Source: Flavobacteriaceae bacterium UBA2765 (lineage in GTDB: Bacteria > Bacteroidota > Bacteroidia > Flavobacteriales > Flavobacteriaceae). From it: a DNA stretch of 51,974 nt. How positions within the stretch are numbered: the first letter of the stretch is position 1; every line of letters begins with the position of its first letter. Positions 1-8,910 of this stretch are shown here, in pieces. Made by a program: the position numbers and the translations under genes. Location of the stretch: positions 1 through 51,974 of the forward strand of contig DEIV01000135.1 in assembly GCA_002352665.1 (NCBI GenBank). The letters run 5' to 3'. The notes beneath the pieces were generated by a model that did not search any database, had not been told where the DNA came from, and worked only from the letters and a program-made list of their open reading frames with translations.

Positions 1-699
1 CCAAGCTTGATTTATATTATGTTGGTAAAAATTCCAGGGCACTTTTGCTCCGTTCGATAATGTTCCAAAATCATTACCGTCAATATTTTCGCCCGATGTA
101 CTACAACCAGATGAAGATTTTTGTAGCACTTTATTACTGCTATAAACAAATCCTTCCGGCTCTAAATATCTAATTTTTGGGTTTTTTCTTAGTTCTTTTA
201 TTGTGTTCAACCCTGTAATTTTAACATCAATAAAATTTAAAATATCATCATCATACAATAACACCTCTTTATTAGATTTTTTTAGATCGAAAGATTGGAT
301 AGTTTGTAGTATCTCTTCTTTTACGTCTGAAAGTTGTTGGCTTTTAGTAATTCTAAAATGATCACCTTCAGCACCGTACCCTACTGTTAGAATATTGTCT
401 CCATGTACAACCGCACTCCATAAAAGGTGGTCACTTGTCTCACTCCAATTAAATGAGCCATTTTCTTCAAGTATTCTGGTTATTTCATTATTTACTTCTT
501 CTAAAGTTAAAGGGTCTTTTTGATTTTCAATAGTTTGAATTTCATGCGATGGTAGTTCATCATGAGTACAAGAGACCATAAAAATCAATAATAATAACCC
601 TGAAATAAGTGTAAACTTTTGGAGAATAAAGGACTTACTAATGCAAGAATTTTTTGTCACAAAGGCGGATTGATTCCGATTTTTCTTTGAAAATTTCAT
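1..699 (-). CDS. S8 (subtilisin-like) serine protease lipoprotein, N-terminal part
   Basis: Runs off the left edge; only about 233 residues are visible, read leftward from an ATG at 697-699. The N-terminus is basic, then a hydrophobic stretch ends in a lipobox-like F-M-V-S-C (about residue 40), so I infer an outer-membrane or periplasmic lipoprotein. Next comes a roughly 130-residue segment that looks like a protease propeptide (ending near I-R-Y-L-E-P-E-G-F-V-Y). The visible end carries K-V-P-W-N-F-Y and N-I-N-Q-A-W, typical of the entry into the catalytic domain of Bacteroidota S8 peptidases. The Asp/His/Ser triad lies outside the window, so activity cannot be judged. It shares its direction with the PAP2 and TatA genes but sits about 90 bases away. 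Family call is from the propeptide/catalytic junction only. Confidence 0.7.
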   Translation of the reverse strand, partial: MKFSKKNRNQSAFVTKNSCISKSFILQKFTLISGLLLLIFMVSCTHDELPSHEIQTIENQKDPLTLEEVNNEITRILEENGSFNWSETSDHLLWSAVVHGDNILTVGYGAEGDHFRITKSQQLSDVKEEILQTIQSFDLKKSNKEVLLYDDDILNFIDVKITGLNTIKELRKNPKIRYLEPEGFVYSSNKVLQKSSSGCSTSGENIDGNDFGTLSNGAKVPWNFYQHNINQAW

Positions 700-789
700 T
701 TCGATTTGGTGGTTTAGTTAAACATTAATTAAATATACAGCCTAAGGGGAGGTACAATTATTTAGCGATAATGACCGTACTTTTCAAAT

Positions 790-1353
790 TTAATGTATTT
801 TTCTCAGAAACAGGAGGCTAATTTTATAAAAAGTATATCCAATGAGGAATCCTAGTAACATTCCTATAAATATATCAATAGGAAAATGGACTCCAATATA
901 AATGCGACTATAGGCAAAAAGTAGCGGCCAAAGGAGTAGTAAGAGTGGATATTTATAGTATTTTTTTAGTGAAAGAATCATAAATAAGGTAACAGCAAAT
1001 GATGTGGTAGAGTGACCAGAGACAAAACTAAAACTTCTTGGGTGTTTTAAAATGCGTATTACATTATTAATAGAGGTGTCGTTATTTGGTCTTAATCTGT
1101 CAAAATAATTTTTAATAAAATTTACAAATTGATCTGAAAAAGTGACCAATAGTGCTGCTACTACAACTAAAACTAGTCCTTTTTTCCAACCATAAGCTTT
1201 AAAAATTAAAAAGAATAACAATAAAAATAACGGTATCCAATTAAATTGGTTGGTAACCAGCATCCAAAAAGCATCCCATGGTTCAGAGCCTTGACTGTTT
1301 AAATAGATAAATAATTCTTTATCATATTCTATTATTTGCTCAAGGAAATTCAA
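790..1353 (-). CDS. PAP2-family membrane phosphatase
   Basis: A 187-residue protein with several hydrophobic segments and the three-part acid phosphatase signature of the PAP2 superfamily: K-N-Y-F-D-R-L-R-P (about residues 80-90), S-F-V-S-G-H-S (about 110), and S-R-I-Y-I-G-V-H-F-P-I-D (about 150-160). The two conserved His and the Arg residues are all present, so it is probably active. Members dephosphorylate lipid phosphates such as undecaprenyl pyrophosphate or phosphatidylglycerol phosphate; which substrate applies here cannot be told. The ATG lies one base after the tatA stop, so the two genes are almost certainly cotranscribed. Confidence 0.88.
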   Translation of the reverse strand: MNFLEQIIEYDKELFIYLNSQGSEPWDAFWMLVTNQFNWIPLFLLLFFLIFKAYGWKKGLVLVVVAALLVTFSDQFVNFIKNYFDRLRPNNDTSINNVIRILKHPRSFSFVSGHSTTSFAVTLFMILSLKKYYKYPLLLLLWPLLFAYSRIYIGVHFPIDIFIGMLLGFLIGYTFYKISLLFLRKIH

Positions 1354-1354
1354 T

Positions 1355-1642
1355 TTATAAATTACGTTTTATAGGGCCTGAAATATCATCAATATTGTCT
1401 TGAATATTTTCTCGAACCTTTTTGATATCCTGTTTAATTTCTTTGGTAAGGTTGGTATCTATTCCTTGTTTTTCTGCAGTCTGATTAATTTCACGTTTAA
1501 TATCATTAGTAGCATCTTTTAATTGACGCATACCTTTACCCAGCTCTTTGGCGATAGTAGGTATTTTGTCTGCCCCAAATAACATAAGTACAATAACCAA
1601 TACTACAAAAACTTCGCCACCGCTAATAAATAAAAAATACAT
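1355..1642 (-). CDS. tatA: Twin-arginine translocase subunit TatA/TatE family
   Basis: A 95-residue protein with the TatA plan: a short N-terminal membrane helix (G-G-E-V-F-V-V-L-V-I-V-L, about residues 8-22), the hinge F-G-A-D-K-I-P, and an amphipathic helix with the conserved L-G-K-G-M-R segment (about residues 34-40), followed by a charged tail. TatA oligomers form the path for folded proteins across the inner membrane; in many Bacteroidota the TatA/TatB distinction is blurred. No tatC is nearby. It is the first gene of a two-gene unit with the PAP2 phosphatase, and a good -7 box lies about 20 bases upstream. Confidence 0.9.
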   Translation of the reverse strand: MYFLFISGGEVFVVLVIVLMLFGADKIPTIAKELGKGMRQLKDATNDIKREINQTAEKQGIDTNLTKEIKQDIKKVRENIQDNIDDISGPIKRNL

Positions 1643-1661
1643 AGTTGTTTTATATAAAGTA

Positions 1662-1669
1662 CAAAGATA
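1662..1669 (-). promoter_or_regulatory. Bacteroidota -7 promoter box for tatA-PAP2
   Basis: On the minus strand this reads TATCTTTG, a perfect match to the Bacteroidota consensus TAnnTTTG, ending about 20 bases before the tatA ATG. No convincing -33 TTG is at standard spacing, so only the -7 element is claimed. Confidence 0.55.
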
Positions 1670-1743
1670 GTAGAATTTACGCTAATTTAGTTTTATTCAA
1701 TGTTGCTTTATATTTAAATTAGCATTAAACGAAGGTTTTCAAC

Positions 1744-2166
1744 ATGAAATTCAGAAAAGCAACAACCAAAGATGTACCTTCTATTGTTAAGATGATTGCA
1801 GACGATAATTTAGGGAAATTACGAGAAAATTATCAAGATCCTTTACCACAAACGTATTATAAGGCTTTTGAAAATATAAATAAAGACCTTAACCAAGTTG
1901 TAGAAAATGATCAGACTGAAATTATCGGCACTTTACAGTTGAGTTATCTTCAATATTTAACCTATCAGGGAGGCATAAGAGCTCAAATAGAAGCCGTAAG
2001 AATTAAACGGGAGTTTAGAGGAAAAGGAATTGGTAAACTCATGTTTCAATGGGCAATAGAACGTGCTAAGTATAAAAATGCCCATGTATTACAATTGACT
2101 ACAGATAAAAGCAGGCCCGATGCTATACTGTTTTATGAAAAACTTGGTTTTAAGGCTAGCCATTAA
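1744..2166 (+). CDS. GNAT-family N-acetyltransferase
   Basis: A 140-residue single-domain protein. It begins M-K-F-R-K-A-T-T-K-D-V, the usual first strand of GNAT enzymes, and has the acetyl-CoA binding motif A as R-G-K-G-I-G-K-L-M (about residues 95-103), then L-Q-L-T-T-D and F-Y-E-K-L-G-F-K near the C-terminus. The acyl acceptor cannot be predicted. Divergent from tatA across about 100 bases and convergent with mutS. Length and motifs are complete. Confidence 0.85.
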   Translation: MKFRKATTKDVPSIVKMIADDNLGKLRENYQDPLPQTYYKAFENINKDLNQVVENDQTEIIGTLQLSYLQYLTYQGGIRAQIEAVRIKREFRGKGIGKLMFQWAIERAKYKNAHVLQLTTDKSRPDAILFYEKLGFKASH

Positions 2167-2233
2167 GGTATGAAACTTCATTTTGGGTGATTTCGATTAA
2201 CATGGCATTGAAAAACATTAACTAGGGCGAAAT

Positions 2234-2266
2234 AGCCCTTTCCTTTGATAAGGGTTGGGATGGGCT
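2234..2266. other. Hairpin between convergent GNAT and mutS
   Basis: AGCCC at 2234-2238 pairs with GGGCT at 2262-2266, enclosing a second small stem (CCCTT with AAGGG). It lies just past the 3' end of mutS and after the GNAT gene. It may terminate one or both transcripts, but the T-tract is poor on both strands. Confidence 0.35.
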
Positions 2267-2272
2267 TTCCTT

Positions 2273-4879
2273 CTACTTTTTAACCAACATTCGTTTAATT
2301 TCATTGAGCTTCATCAATGCTTCTATCGGAGTTAAGGCATCAATGTTAACAGCCAAAATTTCTTCTTTAATGTCTTCTAATAATGGATCATCCAATTTAA
2401 AAAAACTCAACTGAACATCTTCTTCGGTAGTTTGTTTTAATTTATTCTTAATGTCTTCAGAGGAGTGGCTTTGCTCTAATTTTTTAAGCATTTTATTGGC
2501 TCTGTGAATTACAGATGTTGGCATTCCGGCCAATTTCGCAACATGAATTCCAAAACTGTGTTCGCTACCACCCGGTACTAATTTTCGTAGAAAAATTACA
2601 TTATCTTTTAATTCTTTAATAGATACATTAAAGTTTTTAATACGATCAAAAGTTTCAGTCATATCATTTAACTCATGATAATGTGTGGCAAACAAAGTTT
2701 TTGCTTTTGAAGGATGTTCATGTAAATATTCAGCGATTGCCCATGCTATAGAAATACCATCATAAGTACTTGTACCCCTACCAATTTCATCCAACAATAC
2801 TAGGCTACCTTCAGAAATATTATTTAAAATATTAGCCGTTTCGTTCATCTCAACCATAAAGGTAGATTCGCCCATAGAAATATTATCACTAGCACCAACG
2901 CGTGTAAATATTTTATCTACAACACCGATTCTGGCTTGTTGTGCCGGAACATAACTACCCATTTGTGCCAAAAGAACGATTAAAGCTGTTTGTCTTAAAA
3001 TAGCTGATTTACCACTCATGTTCGGCCCGGTAATCATGATAATTTGCTGCTGATTTCTATTGAGAACTACATCATTTGCAATATACTCATCACCTATTGG
3101 TAATTGTTTTTCTATAACAGGGTGTCTCCCATTTTTAATCTCTAAATCAGTACTTTCATCTAATAAAGGTCTTACATAATTATGATCTTTGGCTGTTTGA
3201 GCAAAAGAACATAAACAATCTAGTTGGGCTACTTGTTGTGCATTTTCCTGTACTTGTTTTATGTGATTCGCCATAAAATGCAAAATATCAGAAAAAAGTT
3301 CTTGTTCTAATTCGGCAATTTTTTCTTCTGCACCTAAAATTTTGGTTTCGTATGCTTTGAGTTCTTCTGTGATGTAACGTTCGGCACTAACCAACGTTTG
3401 TTTGCGAATCCAATCTTCCGGAACTTTGTCTTTATGTGCATTTCTTACTTCAATATAATACCCAAATACATTATTAAAGGCAATTTTTAAACTTGAAATA
3501 CCCGTACGCTCTGTTTCACGTGTCAACATATTATCTAAATATGCTTTTCCGGTAGTTGAGATAGCCCTTAATTCATCTAGTTCAGTAGAAACTCCATTTG
3601 CAATTACATTGCCTTTATTAATATTAACAGGAGCGTCATCATTTAGTGTTTTTGATATTTTTTCTATAAGATCATGACATGCGTGCAATTGTTTACCCAG
3701 ACTTTGTAAGGCTTTATTACCACTTTTTTCAGAGGCTTCTTTTATGGGAAGAATTGCTTTTAAAGACCCTTTTAAAACAACAACTTCACGCGGATTGATT
3801 TTTGCTGTAGCCACTTTAGAAATTAATCGTTCTATATCGCTAATTTGGTTGATTTGATAGGAAATCTTGTCATAAAAAGTATCGTTATCTATTAAATATT
3901 TTACAATATCATGTCTTTTTTGTATCTGTTTTAGATTTTTTAAAGGTAAGGCCAACCAGCGTTTTAACAATCTCCCACCCATGGGTGAAATAGTTCTATC
4001 AATAACATCTAATAAAGTTACAGCTTCGGGTTGATTAGAAAAATACAATTCTAAATTTCTAACTGTAAATCTATCCATCCACACAAAATTATCCTCTTCT
4101 ACCCGATGTATTGCCGAAATATGTTTGAGCTCATTATGCTGTGTCTCTGATAAATAATATAAAATGGTTCCTGCAGAAATAATTCCATGTTGCAAATCGT
4201 CAATACCAAAACCTTTGAGAGAATTAATGTTAAAATGATGAGTTAATGTTTCATGAGCATAATCATTTTGAAATAACCAATCGTCTAAATAAAAGGTATA
4301 ATAATTAGCGCCAAATAGGTCTTTGAATTTTGTTTTGAATTGCTTTTGAATTAATATTTCACTAGGATTAAAATTTTGTAATAATTTGTCAATATATTCC
4401 TCATTGCCTTCTGCTACTAAAAACTCTCCCGTAGAAACATCTAGAAAAGAAATGCCCAATAATTTTTTACCAAAATGAATAGCGGCTAAAAAATTATTGG
4501 TTTTAGATTGTAAAATTTCATCATTTAAAGCCACGCCTGGTGTAACTAATTCTGTAACTCCACGTTTTACAATAGTTTTGGTCATTTTAGGATTTTCCAA
4601 CTGATCACAGATAGCTACACGCATTCCTGCCTTTACTAATTTAGGCAAATAGGTATTTAAGGAATGATGTGGAAAACCCGCCAAGGCAGTTTCACTTTCA
4701 CTTCCCGCACCACGCTTGGTAAGGGTTATGTTTAGAACTCTTGCTGCTTTTACTGCATCTTCACCAAAAGTTTCATAAAAATCGCCTACTCTAAATAATA
4801 ACATGGCATCAGGATATTTACCCTTGATGGTATTGTATTGTTTCATTAAAGGCGTTACTTTTTTACTTTTGCTTGTCAA
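2273..4879 (-). CDS. mutS: DNA mismatch repair ATPase MutS
   Basis: An 868-residue full-length MutS. The mismatch-wedge motif R-V-G-D-F-Y-E-T-F (about residues 29-37) carries the F-x-E signature that stacks on the mispaired base. The Walker A motif T-G-P-N-M-S-G-K-S sits near residues 614-622 and Walker B L-V-L-L-D-E-I-G-R-G-T-S-T near 690-702; the C-terminal helix-turn-helix region follows. MutS recognises mismatches and recruits MutL. The start is probably TTG: an in-frame TAA lies directly upstream of it, and the next ATG, 11 codons in, would remove the family's basic leader before P-L-M-K-Q-Y. It is divergent from the RNA methyltransferase gene. Confidence 0.96.
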   Translation of the reverse strand: MTSKSKKVTPLMKQYNTIKGKYPDAMLLFRVGDFYETFGEDAVKAARVLNITLTKRGAGSESETALAGFPHHSLNTYLPKLVKAGMRVAICDQLENPKMTKTIVKRGVTELVTPGVALNDEILQSKTNNFLAAIHFGKKLLGISFLDVSTGEFLVAEGNEEYIDKLLQNFNPSEILIQKQFKTKFKDLFGANYYTFYLDDWLFQNDYAHETLTHHFNINSLKGFGIDDLQHGIISAGTILYYLSETQHNELKHISAIHRVEEDNFVWMDRFTVRNLELYFSNQPEAVTLLDVIDRTISPMGGRLLKRWLALPLKNLKQIQKRHDIVKYLIDNDTFYDKISYQINQISDIERLISKVATAKINPREVVVLKGSLKAILPIKEASEKSGNKALQSLGKQLHACHDLIEKISKTLNDDAPVNINKGNVIANGVSTELDELRAISTTGKAYLDNMLTRETERTGISSLKIAFNNVFGYYIEVRNAHKDKVPEDWIRKQTLVSAERYITEELKAYETKILGAEEKIAELEQELFSDILHFMANHIKQVQENAQQVAQLDCLCSFAQTAKDHNYVRPLLDESTDLEIKNGRHPVIEKQLPIGDEYIANDVVLNRNQQQIIMITGPNMSGKSAILRQTALIVLLAQMGSYVPAQQARIGVVDKIFTRVGASDNISMGESTFMVEMNETANILNNISEGSLVLLDEIGRGTSTYDGISIAWAIAEYLHEHPSKAKTLFATHYHELNDMTETFDRIKNFNVSIKELKDNVIFLRKLVPGGSEHSFGIHVAKLAGMPTSVIHRANKMLKKLEQSHSSEDIKNKLKQTTEEDVQLSFFKLDDPLLEDIKEEILAVNIDALTPIEALMKLNEIKRMLVKK

Positions 4880-4904
4880 TTAATGCAATTTTGAATTAGT
4901 TTTG
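4873..4904 (+). promoter_or_regulatory. Bacteroidota promoter for the TrmH-family gene
   Basis: TTG at 4873-4875, a 21-base spacer, then TAGTTTTG at 4897-4904, a perfect TAnnTTTG -7 box. It ends 37 bases before the ATG at 4942. It overlaps the first codons of the divergent mutS, so the two genes' promoters are interleaved. Confidence 0.6.
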
Positions 4905-4941
4905 CGAAGTTAATTATTCAAAATTAAAGTTAACAAATTAT

Positions 4942-5469
4942 ATGCGAAAATTAAAGAATAGCGAATTAGAAAGGTTAACAAGGACTACATTTAAACAGGC
5001 AAAGAAAACGCCATTAATAGTAATATTGGATAATATTAGAAGTCTAAACAATATTGGTTCCGTATTTAGAACAAGCGATGCTTTTCTGATTGAGAAGATT
5101 TACCTTTGTGGCATTACCGCTAAACCACCTCATAAAGATATACATAAAACAGCGTTAGGAGCTACTGATTCTGTTGATTGGGAATATGTTGAGGATACAT
5201 TGTCACTAGTAAAAAGATTAAAAAATGAAAATATTAAAGTCGCTTCAATTGAGCAAGCCGAAAATAGTATAGCATTGCAAGATTTTAATCCTATTCAAGG
5301 AAAAAAATTAGCGGTTGTATTTGGTAATGAGGTTAAAGGCGTACAACAAGAAGTAGTTTCAGCTTCTGATTATTGTCTTGAAATACCTCAATATGGTACT
5401 AAACATTCATTGAATATTTCTGTGAGTTGTGGTGTTGTTCTTTGGGATTTATATCAAAAAATTCAATAA
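4942..5469 (+). CDS. TrmH/SpoU-family RNA 2'-O-methyltransferase
   Basis: A 175-residue SPOUT methyltransferase with the three family motifs: N-N-I-G-S-V-F-R-T-S-D-A-F (motif 1, about residues 36-48, with the catalytic Arg), V-V-F-G-N-E-V-K-G-V (motif 2, about 130-140), and L-N-I-S-V-S-C-G-V (motif 3, about 157-165), which together make the knotted SAM-binding site. It methylates a ribose 2'-OH in tRNA or rRNA; the position is not predictable. There is no N-terminal RNA-binding extension, as in short TrmH/TrmL-like members. Divergent from mutS. Confidence 0.88.
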   Translation: MRKLKNSELERLTRTTFKQAKKTPLIVILDNIRSLNNIGSVFRTSDAFLIEKIYLCGITAKPPHKDIHKTALGATDSVDWEYVEDTLSLVKRLKNENIKVASIEQAENSIALQDFNPIQGKKLAVVFGNEVKGVQQEVVSASDYCLEIPQYGTKHSLNISVSCGVVLWDLYQKIQ

Positions 5470-5530
5470 ATAAAATCCAAATTCATAATCGCAATGGATT
5501 AGCATTTGGTGCTTGAAAATTTTACTAATT

Positions 5531-6112
5531 ATGGAAAATTTAAAATTATTTCTACAACTTGCATTTGATCATGTATTAGACTGGAAAGCTTATGATCATA
5601 TTCTTTTTTTTATAGTTTTAGCCGTAATTTATAGTTTTAAGGAATGGAAAAAAATAGTGTGGCTAATTACACTTTTCACCTTAGGTCATACGGTTACTTT
5701 AGGGTTAGCAACCTATAAAATTATAAATATTGATGTAAAAATTATTGAATTTTTGATTCCGTTAACCATTTTTATAACGGCAACAGTTAATTTATTTACG
5801 ATTAGAAAAAAGAATAGTCATCAATCTAATATTAATTTATTTTTTGCTTTTTTCTTCGGATTGATTCATGGTTTGGGCTTATCAGGATTTCTAAGAATGA
5901 TATTAGAGGATACAGATAGCAAGTTGTTGCCATTACTCGAATTTGCTATTGGAGTTGAATTTGCTCAACTATTCATAGTATTTATAATTCTAATTGCAGG
6001 GTTTTTAGCATTGAAAATATTGAAAATATCAAAAAGAGATTGGGTATTAGTTTTGTCATCTATAGTAATTGGAATAGTAATCCCCATGCTTGTTGAACGT
6101 AAATTTTGGTAA
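5531..6112 (+). CDS. HupE/UreJ-like multi-pass membrane protein
   Basis: A 193-residue integral membrane protein with about six hydrophobic helices. The N-terminal A-F-D-H-V-L-D-W-K-A-Y-D-H-I-L-F segment, T-L-G-H-T-V-T-L in helix 2, and G-L-I-H-G-L-G-L-S-G-F in the middle are the histidine-containing signatures of the HupE/UreJ family, which contains putative nickel or cobalt transporters linked to hydrogenase or urease. No hydrogenase or urease gene is visible, so the metal role here is open. I place the start at the ATG at 5531; a TTG six codons earlier is in frame but gives an atypical leader. Confidence 0.8.
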   Translation: MENLKLFLQLAFDHVLDWKAYDHILFFIVLAVIYSFKEWKKIVWLITLFTLGHTVTLGLATYKIINIDVKIIEFLIPLTIFITATVNLFTIRKKNSHQSNINLFFAFFFGLIHGLGLSGFLRMILEDTDSKLLPLLEFAIGVEFAQLFIVFIILIAGFLALKILKISKRDWVLVLSSIVIGIVIPMLVERKFW

Positions 6113-6210
6113 AAATTTAACAAGATTCCCATAATTTTATCGGTAATTTGTCGTCTATATTAAATTAGAAGTGGAGGTAACATTTAAATGTGTGTGACAT
6201 ATAATTATCA

Positions 6211-6636
6211 ATGACAGAACAGAAACAACGCAGGTATGATATTGCCTATTTAAAAATGGCAAAAGAATGGGCAAAATTATCTCATTGCAAACGTCGTCAA
6301 GTAGGTGCTCTTATCGTAAAGGGTAAAATGATAATTTCAGATGGTTATAATGGCACACCTACCGGTTTTGAAAATGTTTGTGAAGATGATGATAATACTA
6401 CCAAATGGTACGTGCTTCATGCAGAAGCTAATGCTATACTGAAAGTGGCTTCATCAACGCAATCATGTGAAGGTGCAACCCTGTACATAACCATGTCTCC
6501 TTGTAAAGAATGTAGTAAGCTTATACATCAATCAGGAATCAAACGATTGGTATATGCTGAAGCCTATAAAGATGATTCCGGATTAAAATTTTTAGAAAAA
6601 GCAGGAATAGAACTTGTAAATATTGATCAATACTAA
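6211..6636 (+). CDS. dCMP/cytidine deaminase family protein
   Basis: A 141-residue zinc deaminase. The active site is H70-A-E72 (proton shuttle Glu) plus C98 and C101 in S-P-C-K-E-C, and the substrate-side segment G-Y-N-G-T-P (about residues 45-50) is the hallmark of deoxycytidylate deaminases, which convert dCMP to dUMP for dTMP synthesis. ComEB-type proteins share these features. Its stop codon overlaps the ATG of the next gene by one base (TAATG), so translation of the two is likely coupled. Confidence 0.88.
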   Translation: MTEQKQRRYDIAYLKMAKEWAKLSHCKRRQVGALIVKGKMIISDGYNGTPTGFENVCEDDDNTTKWYVLHAEANAILKVASSTQSCEGATLYITMSPCKECSKLIHQSGIKRLVYAEAYKDDSGLKFLEKAGIELVNIDQY

Positions 6637-8231
6637 TGGCGAAGAATAAAATATATTTTCCTTTATGGCTATCCTTGGCTGTTGCCGTAGGTATTTTTAT
6701 TGGTAGTATGTTAGATTATCCTAAAAAGAACTCGGTAATGTTGTTTAATGGAAATCCACAAGAGGAAAAAATTAAAAAATTAATCGATTATATACAATAT
6801 GATTATGTTGATAAAGTGGATACCGATAGCTTACTTGATGGTACTATCCGCCAAATTTTAGAAAAATTAGACCCACATTCAGTATATATTCCAGCCAGTG
6901 AACATGAGGCTATTTCAGAGAGTATGAATGGAGAATTTGTTGGTGTTGGCATTACATTTAGAATGTATAAAGATTCTTTAACGGTTATAAATGTAATAAA
7001 AGATGGTCCTAGTGATAAAGCAGGTTTAGCACCAGGAGATAGAATTTTAATTGCTGATAATGACACCTTATATGGAAAAGAATTAAATAGTGAATATATT
7101 ATAAAAAAATTAAAAGGTGAGCCAAAAACCAAAGTTGATCTTCAAGTATATAGAAAATACAAGGATACCCTATTAAGTTTTACGTTAAAGCGTGGTACTG
7201 TTCCTATAGTAAGTGTGCCAAGTTATTATATGTTGAATGATAGTTTAGGATATATTAAAATCAACAAATTTGCCAATACCACATATAAAGAGTTTAAATC
7301 CGCTTTAAAAAAGTTACAAAATAAAAACATGAAACGGTTGGTGTTAGATCTAAGAGGAAATCCAGGTGGATTTTTAGGCATAGCCACTAAAATAGTTGAT
7401 GAGTTTTTAGGAGATGATAAGTTAATTGTTTTTACAAAAAATAAAGGTGGCAAAATAGATAAAAGCTTTGCCACTTCAAAAGGAAGTTTTGAAAACGGAA
7501 AGGTGTATGTATTGATTGATGAAACTTCAGCATCTGCCAGTGAAATCATTGCAGGAGCATTACAAGATAATGACAAGGGTGTAATTGTAGGACGTCGTTC
7601 CTTTGGTAAAGGATTGGTGCAACAGGAAATGGAATTAGGAGATGGTTCTGCTGTTAGACTTACGGTTTCTCGTTATTATACACCAACAGGCAGATCTATT
7701 CAAAAACCTTATGATGGAGAAAATGGACAAAGCTATTATAATGATAGAATTGAGAGGTATTATAATGGAGAATTGACCAATGGAGATAGTATAAAAGTAG
7801 TTGATTCTTTAAAGTATATTACACCTAATGGCAAAGTTGTTTATGGTGGTGGTGGTATAGTACCAGATGTTTTTGTGGGTATTGATACCACAGCTTATTT
7901 TGGAAGATTTCACTTTCAAGCACTACAAGATTTTGTATTTGAATATGTTGATAATCATAGAGAAGAAATGAATAGATGGCAAGTTGATGAATTTATGTTG
8001 AATTTTGATCAAGATAATAGCATATTAAAAGAATATCTTTCACTTTTTGAAGATCAAAGTAAAATAGCTTTTGAAAGTATTTCTTATATAAAATTGTATT
8101 TAAAATCTCTTTTTGCTCAAAATTTATTTAATGAAAATACTTTTTATAAAGTTTTAAATGAAGATGATGAAATGCTAGATAAAGTAAGAGATATAGAGTT
8201 AGAAAAAATAACTTTACCTATACTGCCTTAA
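6636..8231 (+). CDS. S41 C-terminal processing peptidase (CtpA-like)
   Basis: A 531-residue exported protease. An N-terminal signal anchor (about residues 8-24) is followed by a PDZ domain (about 90-175, containing G-P-S-D-K-A-G-L-A-P-G-D) and the S41 catalytic core. The Ser/Lys dyad is S300 in T-S-A-S-A-S-E and K325 in S-F-G-K-G, with the 25-residue spacing seen in Prc/CtpA enzymes. It then has an unassigned C-terminal tail of about 130 residues. Such proteases trim periplasmic or envelope proteins. Overlaps the dCMP deaminase stop by one base. Confidence 0.92.
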   Translation: MAKNKIYFPLWLSLAVAVGIFIGSMLDYPKKNSVMLFNGNPQEEKIKKLIDYIQYDYVDKVDTDSLLDGTIRQILEKLDPHSVYIPASEHEAISESMNGEFVGVGITFRMYKDSLTVINVIKDGPSDKAGLAPGDRILIADNDTLYGKELNSEYIIKKLKGEPKTKVDLQVYRKYKDTLLSFTLKRGTVPIVSVPSYYMLNDSLGYIKINKFANTTYKEFKSALKKLQNKNMKRLVLDLRGNPGGFLGIATKIVDEFLGDDKLIVFTKNKGGKIDKSFATSKGSFENGKVYVLIDETSASASEIIAGALQDNDKGVIVGRRSFGKGLVQQEMELGDGSAVRLTVSRYYTPTGRSIQKPYDGENGQSYYNDRIERYYNGELTNGDSIKVVDSLKYITPNGKVVYGGGGIVPDVFVGIDTTAYFGRFHFQALQDFVFEYVDNHREEMNRWQVDEFMLNFDQDNSILKEYLSLFEDQSKIAFESISYIKLYLKSLFAQNLFNENTFYKVLNEDDEMLDKVRDIELEKITLPILP

Positions 8232-8236
8232 GTGTG

Positions 8237-8848
8237 TTATTCAATAGCATCATGTACCATAGTCGGATTTCCGTTATTCCATTCGGTTAAAATATCTGTA
8301 GCCACACTCGCTCCACTACCACAGGCTATAGAGAATTGACTCCGCCAACCTGCCAAAACGCCAACCACATATATACCTTCAGAAACTTTATGATCATTAT
8401 TTTTTAACTGAATTCGCTCTTTTGCCGCAGGCAGTTTTTGATGAGGTTCAACATATTGGTTTAGACCTTCAATGTTAAAAAGATTAGAAGGACCAACGGC
8501 AACAATTATAATTTTAGCCTGATAATTATTCTTATTGGTAGTAATCATAAAACTTCCGGCTTTACTTTCAATTTTGATGACCTTTTCTTTTTCAATTTGA
8601 AAAACATGAGGATAAGTTTCAGCAAGATGTTTTTTACCTTCATCAAGAATTTCTTTTCCTGTTGTACCGGGTTTTATTCCTAAAACATTATTAAATATAC
8701 CACTGGCTAAGGCTGATGTTTTTTGATGAATAATAATTCCTATGGTTTTGTTTGAAGCGAATGGTTTATTTTTTGCAGAGCCTAATACTAAGGCTGTAGA
8801 CATTCCTGCTGCACCACCACCAATAATTAATACATCAAATGTGTTCAT
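8237..8848 (-). CDS. Small FAD-dependent oxidoreductase (thioredoxin reductase-like)
   Basis: A 203-residue protein. The N-terminus V-L-I-I-G-G-G-A-A-G-M-S-T is a clear FAD-binding dinucleotide motif, and the C-terminal G-I-Y-V-V-G-V-L-A-G plus A-C-G-S-G-A-S-V-A is the closing FAD motif of the pyridine nucleotide-disulfide reductase fold. No redox-active C-x-x-C and no separate NADPH domain is present, so it is much shorter than thioredoxin reductase (about 310). Function unknown; possibly a flavoprotein that partners with another reductase. Convergent with the S41 gene, with stops only 5 bases apart. Confidence 0.75.
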   Translation of the reverse strand: MNTFDVLIIGGGAAGMSTALVLGSAKNKPFASNKTIGIIIHQKTSALASGIFNNVLGIKPGTTGKEILDEGKKHLAETYPHVFQIEKEKVIKIESKAGSFMITTNKNNYQAKIIIVAVGPSNLFNIEGLNQYVEPHQKLPAAKERIQLKNNDHKVSEGIYVVGVLAGWRSQFSIACGSGASVATDILTEWNNGNPTMVHDAIE

Positions 8849-8910
8849 AGTTATCTGTTTAAAATGTAAAAATAAGTTGAATTAGAAAAAGATGTGTAAC
8901 ATCTATTACA

